Assembly (NCBI RefSeq): GCF_005239225.2
Contig: NC_133298.1
Location: forward strand, 6,319,345 to 6,383,344
Origin: Populus alba
Lineage: Eukaryota > Streptophyta > Magnoliopsida > Malpighiales > Salicaceae
Direction: 5' to 3'
Length of the DNA: 64,000 bases
Made by a program: the position numbers and the translations under genes. The first letter of the stretch is position 1; each line of letters begins with the position of its first letter. The notes beneath the pieces were generated by a model, which searched no databases, was not told the DNA's origin, and saw only the letters and a program-made list of their open reading frames with translations. Positions 1-12,096 of this stretch are shown here, one piece after another.

Positions 1-2049
1 CTGTCCATGTTGTTGTCCATTGTGCTACTATTTGGACCATCCTCGTAAAAGTCAGCAGCGTTCCCTAGTATCCCTACCTGAAAAGTTGGAATTTCAGAAG
101 TTTCACAAAGTAAGACATCAATGCAAGAAAGAAACCACATGTAACAAAGCTTAATCAATGACGTAGTGCTTTATAGCAGAAGTTATGGAGCAGAAAACAG
201 TGGATAGTTGTACCCATGTGTAGGAGGTGCATTAATTCAATGGTGCTGATTTATTCATGTCTTGTTTCGTTCCCCAATATTTGTGCTAATAAACCTTTCC
301 TCAACCATAAGTCTAGAACCACCAAACTTTCAAAGCAGAATACCAGAAATAAAATTTGACTTCACTAGATCAATGGAAATTGCTGTGCATCAAGTGTTGT
401 CATATCAGACAACACAAATCAACAAGAGTTTTCCTCAAACACCCTTCTCCTTACAGAATTGCTTTACTTAATCTATATATATCGAATTTAATTCTAAATT
501 CAGAGAATATAAAATTCAAAAACATCATAAAAAGGGGGGAAAGCTTGCATTTACTTTAATATGCCTATCCACTGGGCTTATATGCACATTCTCCAGCCTC
601 AACTCTGTATGCGCAAGTCCATGACTGTGCAAGTAGTTCACCTTAAGTAAGCAAAACAAACAACTTACACTTTAGTTGTACACAACAAATGGCAACTATT
701 TGTGCACAGATAATACATGAATACAATTAAGATATACATACTCCAATCAAGAGATCCCTCATCAATATGCGTGTTATTCGCAACTGCCGAGAGACAGCAG
801 ATCCTCCAACCGTGTCATCTCCCACCCTCCTGACAGAATCCTCATCCAATGCAAGAGTGGCTTCCAAGGTAGGAAGCCAATCTGATTGTTGAAGCCAATG
901 TCTCAAAGAAAAACTACCATGATACTGCCATAAAATAGAAAGGAAGAAATAAATTTTCAAATCCCTGAACTCACAAATGGAAAAATTGTAATATGAGAAG
1001 AACTGCTTCCACGCGCAACATGCAGAGAAATGAAGGCTCGTCCAATAAACATAAAATCTCCAACATGTGTCTTGTAGAAAGACTAACCTGCCTAGCATAA
1101 ACAACTAAATGGCTTCACACAACGAAACATTTAATGCATACGCAATATAAAAATCTTTCACAGAAACAGAACATACCCCATGTACCAGAGTAAACGAACC
1201 ACGGCCACTAGTAGGTGAAGAAATATAACCATAAACTTGCATCGAATAAGAATGGTACATAAGTTTACGGCGAACCAGCTTCTTCAATACCTAAAAACAC
1301 TTTAACAACACCAAGGTTACACCAATATTCAAAACCTCAAATACAAAATAAACAAAACTCCAAAACAAAGCCCCAAACCTCTATTGCTCGCATTCCTCTA
1401 CGTTTTGCTTGAGTACTGACAAGTTTCCTAAGCACAACTTTAATGTTATGCAAAGGGCTGCAATTCCACATTATACTCATTACCTCCAATAATCACACAA
1501 TATCACAAAATCAAATAAGGAAAGAAAGCTAACCTATTAGAATCCTTCACTATTGCTTCGAAAACCACCTCATCCGCCTAAAACAAACCCCATTTCAGTT
1601 ATCCATGCAATAATTATCAGTGCTAAGAACAATCACTTTTGGACATTAAACACTAACCGAAAATCACAACGGAATTAACAATATTTAACAAATAAAGATT
1701 AAAAAAATAATTGAAGTAGAGTTTTCTGGCTTACCCGGCCACCAAGGCCAATACTGACACGATCAAGCACCTTAAAATCAGACATCTTGAACCTCATAAC
1801 ATCTCCTCCTCCTCCTTCCTCCTCCTCCTCCTCAATCACACATCTCCTTCCATCTCCTTCCGATTCCAACGGAGCCACGGCCTTACTCGACGACGAACAC
1901 CTCACCACCGACCCTACTTCTCTCCTAGAACAAATACTTCTCACACCGATGATACTACCATTACCACGTCGTTTAATCAGTTTCTTCGTCGACAAATTAT
2001 CAGAAAAAGAACAGAATCCGACTCCATATATTGCCGCCGTCGCTGCCAT
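1..2049 (-). CDS. PAP14: Plastid fibrillin/PAP14-like protein with N-terminal kinase-like domain (5' part; 3' end off the window)
   Basis: Seven exons are visible: 1735-2049, 1534-1577, 1379-1457, 1177-1290, 742-924, 555-641 and 1-77 (cut by the edge). All introns are GT-AG and phases agree, giving about 299 residues. I recognise the protein as the plant family of probable plastid-lipid-associated protein 14, which pairs a kinase-like domain with a C-terminal fibrillin domain; the fibrillin part would lie beyond the left edge. The first about 60 residues are rich in Ser, Arg and Lys, as in a chloroplast transit peptide, followed by an acidic/Gly tract coded by GAG/GGA triplets. The kinase region starts near FKVLDRVSIGLGGR. 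Its catalytic loop reads HTELRLEN (residues 256-263) instead of HRDLKxxN, and LGNA (278-281) stands where DFG is expected, so it is probably a pseudokinase. The ATG at 2049 is chosen; an in-frame TTG just upstream is not needed. Confidence 0.88.
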
Positions 2050-4490
2050 CAATCGATCAATCCGTTACAACTCTCAGAATTTTTTTGATCCAGAGAGGAG
2101 TTAGTTAACAGAAGGAAGGAGAGGAAAGTGTGAAGAAATAGAGAAGAGAGTGTGAGAGTTGCGTGAAGGAGTACAGAGCCCTGGGCTTGGCTCGTGTCAA
2201 CGTCTGTTTTTCCAAATATCTCCGGCATTTACCTCCCGTTATTTTCTGTGTTTTGCGTTCCGTGCACACTCCTATCTCCGCCACGTCACTTTTCGTTGTT
2301 GTCCACGTTTTTGTTTTGGAGCTAAAAAATAATTATATTATAGCAGTGCTGTTAGTCTATTACCGTGTCGTGCATATTGGTTAAGCACAGCTTTTTTATC
2401 ATGTTAATTTAAAAAAATTATAATTAATTTGAATCTTATTTCAAAATTGAATTGATCAATCCGACTGAAAGTTGACTCGATAAAATTAATTTACAAAAAA
2501 TATTAACTTGATTCACCGAGTCAAATAATAACTTTTAAATTTAATATGAAAGTTTTCTTGATCTTGACTAGTTATAATCAATTAATTACATATAAAATTT
2601 GATTTATAGAATCTCATTGAATTTTTTTTAATTAATATAATTTAAATAAATTATGTGTGAATAAAAAATTAATTTTAAAGAATTCTTAATTTTTTAAAAT
2701 TTAATTTTTTATTTATAGTGGCTAATCAAAAGTTGATAATGATAATAATTAATTTTTCAACCTTTTAATTTTTAAAATTCATAGGGGTGAATGAATTTTC
2801 CAACTTGAATTTTTCATATTTTTAAATACTCTTTCTAACCTTATATTTTTAATATTTTCTTCTCGTTTTAAGCTTTAGTTTTTTGTTTTTTTTTTTTTCA
2901 AATCCAAAAGTTATATTGAGAAATATTTCTTGTGGAGAAATATTTGAGTTTTATAATTTTTTGGTTCTAAAATCTTGTTTAAAATGCATCTAAGTCTAAG
3001 CAGTGTTATTAGAATCTTGAGAGATATTATATCTTAATTACACAAGTAAGAAGTAATAAAGTTTTAAGGATAACAAATTCTTTCATTGACAACAGCAAAA
3101 ATTTTTATTACTTTAAAATGCTTCAACAAATAAATAATTTTTTTTGTTTTAATTTAAGCATAGATATTTTTATTATTAGTATTATGCTAGGAAATTAAAT
3201 TAATAACAATTGTAAGTTTGGATATATGCTTAATATACATGTTAGTATTCTAGTATTATATTTATGTTGAAAGCATGTTTACCATGAATTATTATTTTGC
3301 ATTTAAACTTGTATAAACTCTTAACTTTTCTTGAAAACATTTTTATGTTTAGCATGTCTTGTTATGATAAATTAAATATCATTGTTTACTAGTCTAATAT
3401 ATTTACAAACTTTGAATCTACACTAACCAAATTTGAATGAGATTTAATGATTAAATTGAAAATTATAAATTTTCTCATTAAATTGATCATTTAGTGTCAT
3501 TGAATCTTTTTTTGGGCTTAACTCTATATGAATAGTCCATAAACGAATCTAATAAGCTTTCCATACAATTCAATTATGGCAAATCCACAACTAACTAGTC
3601 ATTTAGCATGGTCAAGCCTCTTTTTAGGCTTAGTTTTGTCCTAATAATTTATAAACAAAACTACTAGGCTTTCTATGTCATCCACTTGTGGTAGATTTGC
3701 AACTAACTATTCAAAACCACCTAAACCTTCAAACCCTTCAATATTAGAATGTCAATAATTCTATAAAAAAAATAGCATAGAAATTGTTTAAATAGCATCT
3801 AATCCATAACTAACTAATAAAATCTTAAATTAAATAAAACTCTAAAATCAATTAGGAAATGAATTCAAGATTTACAATGAAAATTAAAAGAAAAATATGA
3901 ACACTAATTTTTGAACCTTACCAACTAATTACAAAATGATCTACTATACAATTAAACTTCTAGAATATAATAAAATTTTTTAATATGATTCAATAATCAG
4001 ATTAAAAGTTATGTATATTTCTATTAGAAAAACTTGTTTAACCCATTCAAACCATTTTTAGATTTGAACTTAAGGGAGAAAGGGCATGGTGTTGCAACTT
4101 GTGCAAGAAGGTCAAGAATAAGCTTTTCTAGCTTTGAACTTGGCAAGAAAAGACACAATTGGACAACTTATTGATATTCATAATGTTCAGAAAGTATTTT
4201 TTTTTCTTTTATGAACAAGAGAATGAGAAATACTTTGTTTGCAAAGGGTTACATACAAGTTTGAGCTATTGATATTAATGAGGGATTGCATTTGATATCC
4301 TTTTATTATGTTTCTATTATATTTATTTAACAACATCTAATTTTTTATTTTTGGATCCCAGTAACAAAAACCAGGACTCTGATCACAGTTTTATTAGAAA
4401 TACATTAAGGGAAATCAAATATACTTAGGCTTAGCCTCAACACTATAATAAACAAAGGAGGGAGAGATGAGAAATAAGATTGTTAGGTTA
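2050..4490. other. Intergenic region upstream of PAP14; no gene seen
   Basis: The first 100-300 bp (2050-2380) has balanced composition and must contain the 5'UTR and promoter of the leftward PAP14-like gene. From about 2400 onward the sequence is AT-rich, with long A and T runs and stops in all frames. A diverged tandem duplication lies at 3500-3725. I see no coding potential and no transposon protein. Confidence 0.6.
3500..3725. repeat. Diverged tandem duplication, about 115 bp x 2
   Basis: Unit 1 (about 3512-3612) and unit 2 (about 3627-3722) share the ordered landmarks GGCTTA, a 'CATAAAC/TATAAAC' block, 'AAGCTTTC/AGGCTTTC', 'GGCAAATCCACAACTAACTA / GGTAGATTTGCAACTAACTA', and then a Cys-codon-free AT tail. 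The copies are clearly diverged, so the duplication is old. No coding role is visible. Confidence 0.55.
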
Positions 4491-4494
4491 TTGC

Positions 4495-4670
4495 CCTATT
4501 TGTTTAAAAAAAATTATTTTTTTGTTTTAAAATAATATTTTTTTGATTTTTTCATATTATTTTAATATGTCAATGTTAAAAATAATTATTAAAAAATAAA
4601 AAATATTTTATTTTAATATACTTTTAAATAAAAAATATTTTAAAAAATAATTATTTACTACGTATAATTG
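4495..4670 (+). mobile_element. AT-rich MITE family copy (degraded)
   Basis: This copy contains the family core (ATGTCAATGTTAAAAATAA, then A-rich, then ATTTTATTTTAATATA and TTTTAAATAAAAAATA). The same core recurs more than a dozen times in this window. The terminal parts are decayed and no clear target duplication is visible. Confidence 0.55.
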
Positions 4671-5774
4671 ATATAGAGATAATCTCAAACCCAAGCTTAA
4701 CAGCACTGGGAATACTAATATGTGACTGGTTTAGCACGTTTTCATGTGGATATGCTGGCTATATATATAAAACCATTAAGAGAGTATACAAAAAGGTGAT
4801 CCTCGAGATATTCTCAACTTGTCTTTGATTTTTTATCTGAACATTGCACATAGAAAATGCTAATTCAGAGTGTGTTTATTATTGTTATAAAATAATTAAG
4901 ATTTAAAAATAAGCTTTTGATAAATTACTTTTTATTATGGTGGGTGTGGTTAAAATATATATTTGGTTTAAAGTATTGTTCAACTTCATGTTCATGAAAA
5001 TACATGTCAAAATATTGGACTAAAAATTATGGTTCAATTTGATGTTGGTAATAAAATTACCTAAAAGGACATGAATTGTAATCTTAATTTTCAATTACAT
5101 AAAAATTAATTTCACAACCAATATAATATTATAAAGAGACCTAAACATAATAGAAGTTGTTGTTTTGGAGTAGTTGGCTGTAGTACCGAGGGTTGTTTTT
5201 AAATTGTTGTTCGATGATGTGAAATGAATAAGATAAATTAATGTGAGATGAATGAGAGGAAAGGGAAGAGGATACAAAGGTAATTTGAAATGTTTTTTAG
5301 GAGTCCCAAGAGATGCAGTTGTGGTCCAACATGCAAAGGGCAGGGGAAATTTTCTTTTTCAAAATCGAGGTCCAAGCTTAGGCAAGTGGTGAATTCCATT
5401 ATGTTTATACACATTTGAAACTCGTAATCAAACACTTGATAAATTACTTCAAGAAAAAACACGTACGCTACCTCAAATACAAACACATCAAAGTTATGGT
5501 ATCTGAAAGAGAGATGAAGCAATGAATAATGAAGGTGCGACTTATTTTACAAAAATTCAGCTTTATCCATTATATTGGATTTCATTTAATCCGTTTTATA
5601 AGTGAAGCTTTTGGACTAGATGCTAGCAAATAAATACATCAAAGTTACATAGCCATGCCTAAGTTGTCAAAATGTTTGAGAACTGCAAAAGATCTCCAGC
5701 ATTGGGTTGGGCAGGTCACTCTTACCGCGAAAATTCAAAATCAAAAGGATGCTTTTCTGGCAGTATATTGTACT
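4671..5774. other. Intergenic region 3' of SF3A3; nothing recognised
   Basis: This stretch includes the presumed 3'UTR of the leftward SF3A3 gene just below 5775. Short open frames on the minus strand (about 60-94 codons between 5095 and 5522) have no recognisable motif, overlap one another and are AT-biased, so I do not call them genes. Confidence 0.5.
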
Positions 5775-8700
5775 TCAAATCAGTCCCTGGCGCTGCAGAT
5801 CAGTATATGTCTTTTTATTGTAAATGTTGCCCTCTTTATCTTCATATTCTTCCTCAAGATCTGGGCGCCACTTGTTCACTCCTTGCCGCGCTTGTATCCT
5901 CTTCCATAATTCCTGTGCTTCCTGAAAAAAAAAAGTGAAAAAATGAATGCAAGTGTCACATTCCAAACTAACATACAAGATCTGAACTAAGAATTTCACA
6001 TTAAAAAAATCAGAGTTTGAGTGGCATAAACAAAATAAAAGGCATATAACAAAGAAAGGATCCGATTTCAGAACAAGGTCTGAGAAAGTGCACCTCGATC
6101 GATGTGATCTCATTGAAGTTCTTGGTGTTTGGGATGCCAAGGCAGCGCATTCCATGCTGATGACGCCATTCCTTGAAATGCCGCTCAAACGCTCTACGAC
6201 CCCAGTAACTATAGTTCCCACATATCTCGCATTTAAGTTCCTGACATGCAGAAAAATAATTGAGATCCTCTAGCCATAGAAACTATCAAATAGTATAACT
6301 AGACAAGGATTACAGACAAAGATCCTCCACTAAACAACTAGTATAATAAGAGAAGTATTACATGCATCATAATGATATATAATGATACTAGGTGTTACTT
6401 ATTTCAACTTGAAGATAAAAACTTTCACACATCAATTAAATACATCTGGGAAAAAAATATACAACAGAAAAAACTACTCTCCAAATGTAGAAAGAACAAA
6501 CTCCAAAACCAAAATGCTGATGGAAATGAAAGATACCGGTGAAGAGATATAATACTTGCAATGACTGCAATGGGTTTATACAATGAGGGGGAGAAATACC
6601 TGACCAAGACCATGAAGTTTATACAGCCAGTAAGGAATAGGCTTCCCATCCCAACCCATTGGCAACTTGAGGGGATTGTAAATCTGTTGTTCTTCATCGT
6701 CACTTTCAGTGTCAGCCTGTGTCTCTTCCTGCATCAGTTTCAACATCGCATTATCGATTATTGTCATCCCAGACATTAAAGTTTCACTTCTTCCACAATA
6801 ATAATCAAGCATCCAATAAAAGCAGATGGAAAGAAAAGTTTCATGCAAATGGTCTTGCTGTTTGTATTACAAATGGTCTCTAGATGCACAGTTGCCAATA
6901 TGCCAATAGCATACCCGACCAGTATATGTGAGGAAATATATTCTGCTTGTAATGGGTTGTGAAGGGGTTTGATCCCATTATATCACCATGGTGCGAATGG
7001 CTTGCTTCAAATTAAAGCAGGTACCAAAAGAAAATTGAAGGTCATAATGAAATGCTAGACAAAAAGCTATGATTCGCACTCTAGTTAAAAAGACTAAAGC
7101 ACTTTAAGAGTTTGCAATAGCTTAAGAGCATGTTTGGCATTATGATAGCGATTGTTTTTAAAAGTGTTTTTCACTTGGAAATGCATTGAAATATTGTATT
7201 TTTTATTTTTTAAAATTTATTTTTGACATCAGCACATCAAAACAATTTAAAAACACACAAAAAAATTAATTAGAAGCAAAACAAAATTCAAATTTTTGCA
7301 AAGACGCTTTCCAACCGCAAAAATAAACAGAGCCTAAGACAACATACCTCCTCACGTTCTGCTTCCATTTCATCATATGTCAAAGCCTGCTTCTTCACAA
7401 CATTTTCTTTTGTCCGTACAATTGTCTGCACAGGGTCACAGGAAAATCAAATATCCAACTACCACAAAAAAAATACCAATTATTTAAGGCACATGCAGCC
7501 GATATTCAAATGCACATTATTAAAACATACAAAAAAGCTGGCAGATAACCAAAGAACAAAATCTCAATGCGATATTGATCAAGAGGATGGAAAAGAAACT
7601 GGATGACTACACCAAAGCTAACCTCATCCAGTAAATCACACAATTTATTCATTTTGGTCTCCATCAGGGCAATTTCTTTTGAATTGACAACTTCCTTTGA
7701 GTTCACAGCACCTCCATTCGATTCTGATGCACATGAACCTTTCACAAAATGTTTCTTGTCCAACTTTTCAAGAGGTGTATGCTGCACAGAATGAACAAAT
7801 AATTAAGTAAAACATGAAATGCCACGTTAAATCTATTATTAAGGGGGAAAAAAAGTCATGTTGAGAAGTAATTTAATTTAAGGAAATAAGACTGTTTATG
7901 TAGCTTGAGGTTAGATGCTTAACAACAAAAACACAAACAAACAAATATATATAACCCCCTCCCCCCTAAAGAAACATAATAAATAAACAAAGTGCACACA
8001 CAAAGCACTATCTGGCCATCCTAATTTTCACAGTAATATAACCCCTCCCTTACTAGAAGATTAATGATTAACTAAGAAACTAGAAACAATGGGGATGCTC
8101 ACTGGATCTTTTTCATTCCTGAACTTACAAAGCCCATACAAGGTAAAAGAACTATTCCAACCTTTGTGAGAAAAAGCCTTTCAGCACGCTGCTGAATGGT
8201 ACCGCCACTCTTGAGCCCCAATGCAGCCAATGCCTGCCAGGAAAACATGCAGCAAACGATTTAATAACCGGTAATTAGAAAGGACAACTAAAGCAACAAG
8301 ATAGAATTCTGCTAGCAAAACTGTCACAAAACATGAAATGATGATGGAGAAATACAATAATAACAGTTGCCCAAGTTATGGCGTAGTTTGTATATTACAT
8401 ACTTCAATGACTCCATGGCTACCCACTGGATATTTTTAATATTTTGCAGTGTTGATCACACTGTCTGATATCAGAATATTTCTTATTAAACTAATGAAGC
8501 AAACAGCAACAAGGAAATGTGACTCCACAGTGATGCTATGGATATAATTAATATTTTCCCGTGTTTGATCATATTGCATGATATCATAGTAGTTTAACAT
8601 TGATCACATTGTATGATATCAGAGTATTTCATGTTAAACTACCAAGCAATCAACGACAAAGAACAGAAATGTTAAAATACCAAGCAATCAACAACAAAGA

Positions 8701-11254
8701 ACAGAATCCAATTTTGCACTTTAAGCTCAACACTATAAGGAGAGTAATAACAGTAGCAACATGTCAGCATCAGCTGACACTTGGTGATAACAAAACACAG
8801 AAGTACATCCTTGTTTCTTTGACATTAACATAAACTATCAGCATTCAGCAAGAGAATGCTCTATGATTATAGATTTCCAGGAAAAAAGAAAATGATTCAT
8901 GGAAATATAAAGCAGCTGCAAACAATGATATTCTTACCTCCTTCAATTTTTCAGGGCCCACTTCTTTAAGCTCCTCAACAGTGCTGTAAAAATCAAGATC
9001 AATAACAGTATGATCAGCTGGCACATGCCCATTTTCTTGAACATTCTTTTCCCATCCTTGTACCATGCCATTTTCCCATTGCTCTTCAAATTCAGTGGTA
9101 ACCTACAACAATAATCTACATTGTTAAATGAAGCACAGATTGGCTCAGACCAAGCATGGTCAAAATCTCCTTTGTTCTATAGACTTGAGTTTTTGCAAGT
9201 AAAAAGAGGCAGGCAATCAAAATGCCATAATATCATTTCTTGTGAGCAAATGTCTTGCACGTCTTGTGGCAGAGAATGTATTTAAAATAAAATGAAAACA
9301 GGGTTTTCTTTCTGTTTTGTCCTTAACATTATATGGTATGAATTGTAGCTGAGCCAAGTCTAGCATCATAAAATTTAAATGTAGCACATTTTTTAGCCCC
9401 ATAGGCCTATAAAGTACTAATGAAAACTTCACACTTCAAATCTTTAGGTAAAACAAAAAATGATTAGAGATAATTTTAGCAGCGCTTGGAATTTAGATAG
9501 AAAAAAACATTACAGCTCAACACTAGCATTAGCATCACATAAATCAAGCAGGCACGTATAATAGAACATCACAAACACCATGAGAAGATGAATTTAAAAA
9601 AAAAATGGCAGGGAAACATCATATAAAACAAACCTTTGACAAAATCCTATCAAGATCTTGCAAGGGCTCTGTCCTCTGGAAAAAATAAAATAAATATTCA
9701 AGTAGATTCTCCATGTATTCCCTGTATTGCCTGCAGAAAATTGAAAAAAAAAATGAAACAAAAAAGACATTAACTTGGATAAATAATTTCAAGTGAGTTA
9801 CAGATGCAGGTGAATATAACATGTGATCATTAACTTAAAGTAAATTCAAAAAACTAAATTCAGGAGGGCAGGGGGGGGGAGAAAGAGAGAATACCTTGTA
9901 AACTTCACTTTACGGGGTAAATTATGTGGTTGGGAGAAAATGTCAAGGTAAGTAGAGTATTCAATAGGCTTCTCGAATTTTAAATTATTGAACTGGTTAT
10001 ACAATTCATGCATGTCTAAGTATTTCCCAAATGCTTCCTGTAATATAAATCCAGCTAAAGTATTAGTTAATTTAAATTGCTGGGCAAAAACATACAGCAT
10101 AATTAGGTAAAGTCTTGGCAGAAAAAAGGAGCATACTTGTTCTCCACTGCATAAACAATGCATCAATTACGATAATAAATGTTGTGCAGTCACTATTTCA
10201 CTTTTATATGAAGGGAGAAACTAGAAACTACTACAGCCCTAAATTATCTGTTAACTAGCATAAAAATTCAGATATTAATTTATAAAACTAAAGTCCTAAA
10301 ATATCAAACTGAAAGGCAACAAATCTCACAGTAAATGAATTTGAAACTGCCAACAGAATCTCAAATCTCAAGATTTTGAAATGTAACGCCTAATTTAGAG
10401 CTCACATATACATTATATGATAACACCATCTAATTGAGTAGGTACACTTACAGAGCAAAAAAGTAGATAAAAATAACCCAGATCAGTTTCCTCAAATGCT
10501 ATAAACTACAGCATCCCAGTTGCCTAGCACAAACACCTCAAATATCCATACATGAAACTAGAGCCCTAACATATCAACAACTGCACTAAGGTAAAATAAT
10601 CATTAAGTGACACAAGTTCGAGAGACTGACCTCACCAGTAAACTCAATAACTGGTTCCTCTTTAAGCATTGCCTCATAATCCTCATTAGCATCAACCACA
10701 CGCGCCGCTGGATGCCTTCTATGATACTCACGGATCTTCGCAGGCAAAAAACGAAAAAAAGAAACAAAGAAAAGTAATGATAATGATAAGATAAAATACA
10801 AGTAATTTCAATAAATCACAAGTAACCGTTAATTATCAGATAAATTATTTAATCAAAATTAATGAAAAAACAAATTACCTCTTTTAATCTATCATAAAAA
10901 GCACTGAACACATTGGTTCCAGTCGCCGTTTGTCCACCAAGCGCCGCAATCTCATCTTTCCTCGCATTATCTTTATCTTCATAAATCTCAACCTGAAAAA
11001 AAAAATAACAAAATCAAACACTTATTATAATTATAATTGAAAAGGACTTAATTAATTAGAGAGAGAGAGAGAAGAATTACGAGTTTCTCAGTAGTGGAAA
11101 TGATATTTTCGATCATGTTACGAACACGGTGGCTTTGAAAAAGACGGTCCTTGTTGTTTGCTGGTTCATTTTGGAGATCTTTAACGATAAGTCGTTCGAG
11201 TCTCTCTACTTCCTCGTGAGAGGCTCGAGTCACCTCTAATAGAGTCGACGACAT
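5775..11254 (-). CDS. SF3A3: Splicing factor 3A subunit 3 (SF3a60; plant ATROPOS orthologue)
   Basis: There are twelve exons: 11081-11254, 10879-10992, 10631-10735, 9895-10037, 9634-9730, 8938-9102, 8162-8233, 7623-7781, 7348-7425, 6600-6728, 6094-6240 and 5775-5921. All introns are GT-AG and every junction is in phase, giving 509 residues, close to the about 500 usual for the family. The product is the 60-kDa subunit of SF3a, which joins U2 snRNP in the nucleus to form the pre-spliceosome. Visible landmarks are an N-terminal SF3a60-type helical region (residues 1-130), a SAP-like stretch (about 264-290), an acidic linker, the highly conserved [20 protein letters not shown] block, and a matrin-type C2H2 zinc finger with C416, C419, H433 and H439. 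The C-terminal [17 protein letters not shown] is intact. The start is the ATG at 11254; a GTG two codons upstream was ignored. The gene appears fully functional and diverges from the SFT2 gene. Confidence 0.97.
7127..7336 (-). mobile_element. MITE copy inside an SF3A3 intron
   Basis: This is a well-preserved copy of the AT-rich MITE family, lying in the intron between exons 9 and 10 in the same orientation as the host transcript. The left end TGTTTGGCATTATGATAGCG mirrors the right-hand ends of other copies (for example near 39475). The core TTTTTGACATCAGCACATCA is the reverse complement of the plus-strand core. It leaves the splice sites untouched. Confidence 0.65.
8440..8710. repeat. Short direct repeats in an SF3A3 intron
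   Basis: A motif of the form TTGATCA-CAC/TAT-TGTNTGATATCAGA followed by ATTTC...TTAAAC occurs near 8452, 8566 and 8603. Immediately after it, CCAAGCAATCAACGACAAAG at 8642 is repeated as CCAAGCAATCAACAACAAAG at 8681 with a single change, followed in both cases by AACAGAA. The block is a small local duplication cluster inside the intron between exons 6 and 7. Confidence 0.6.
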
Positions 11255-12096
11255 CTTCACGGTGGCCTCTGCCTCCGGTTCCGGTGAAACTTATGGTGGA
11301 TTTCAGTGTGGTTTTGATTAGGGTTTTTTCTGTTGAGAAAGAAGTTGCAGTGGTGAGTGCAGGTCTGGTTTATTTTATTTTTATTGTCACAATAGAAATG
11401 TTCGATAACGTCGTCGTTTTTCTGTAATGTTTACTTTGGAAAGTAAATTGCACTGCATGCCCCGGAGTTTGATATAATTATTTTAGTAACTTCTTGCTTT
11501 TCAAATGATATAATTTGCTATGTATAAGTTTTTTTTTTTTTTTGCAAATGAATTCAAATTTTAATTTTATCTTAGCATAATATATATATATATATATATT
11601 GTTTGATGAATCCTTTTTTCATCATAAGATTATTTAACCTATTATTCACCTTAAATGCGTAAAAATGGGTTAAGGTTTATGTAATTAGGATGTAATAATA
11701 AAGAAAATAATGAGAATTGCAACATTATAATTAAACTTTAGATGAAGACCATTATAATTTAGAAGAATTATAATAATACTATACATTATTTGGTCAAAGG
11801 TTAAAAACTTTTGAATAACCTTTCTGATCTCACAAATGTTTTAGGGGTTCCCATGTAATTACCCAGACTCAGAGCATCATGCTCAAAATATCCAAAGTAA
11901 AGGAACCAGAAAGAAATAATGGCTTTTCAACGAGGACTGTATAAGCTGCTTAGCCAGCTCATATAAGCATTGCCCTGTCCTGTCTTCTCTCTCAGAGACC
12001 CGTTATTCTATCGCGAGAAACTTTAGAATGTTGTTAGAAAGAAGAACAACGATCAAAAGCATTGAAAAGGCTTAATTTTTTGCCAAAAATATAGTA
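11255..12096. promoter_or_regulatory. Divergent promoter region between SF3A3 and SFT2 genes
   Basis: These 842 bp separate the two start codons, so both 5'UTRs and promoters must lie here. The middle is AT-rich with a TA run at 11578-11600. The ends are less AT-biased, as expected of 5'UTRs. No TATA box can be assigned with confidence. Whether the pair shares regulation is inference from the head-to-head layout only. Confidence 0.55.

Noticed and set aside
2050..2052. In-frame TTG giving a one-residue longer PAP14
   Set aside because: The ATG at 2049 is the normal start and gives a suitable transit peptide.
1787..2104. 105-codon plus-strand open frame opposite PAP14 exon 1
   Set aside because: It is the complement of a GAG/GGA-rich exon (Pro/Ser runs), overlaps a well-supported exon and has no motif.
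11255..11260. Upstream GTG start adding two residues to SF3A3
   Set aside because: The family begins MSSTLLE, matching the ATG at 11254; non-ATG initiation is unnecessary.
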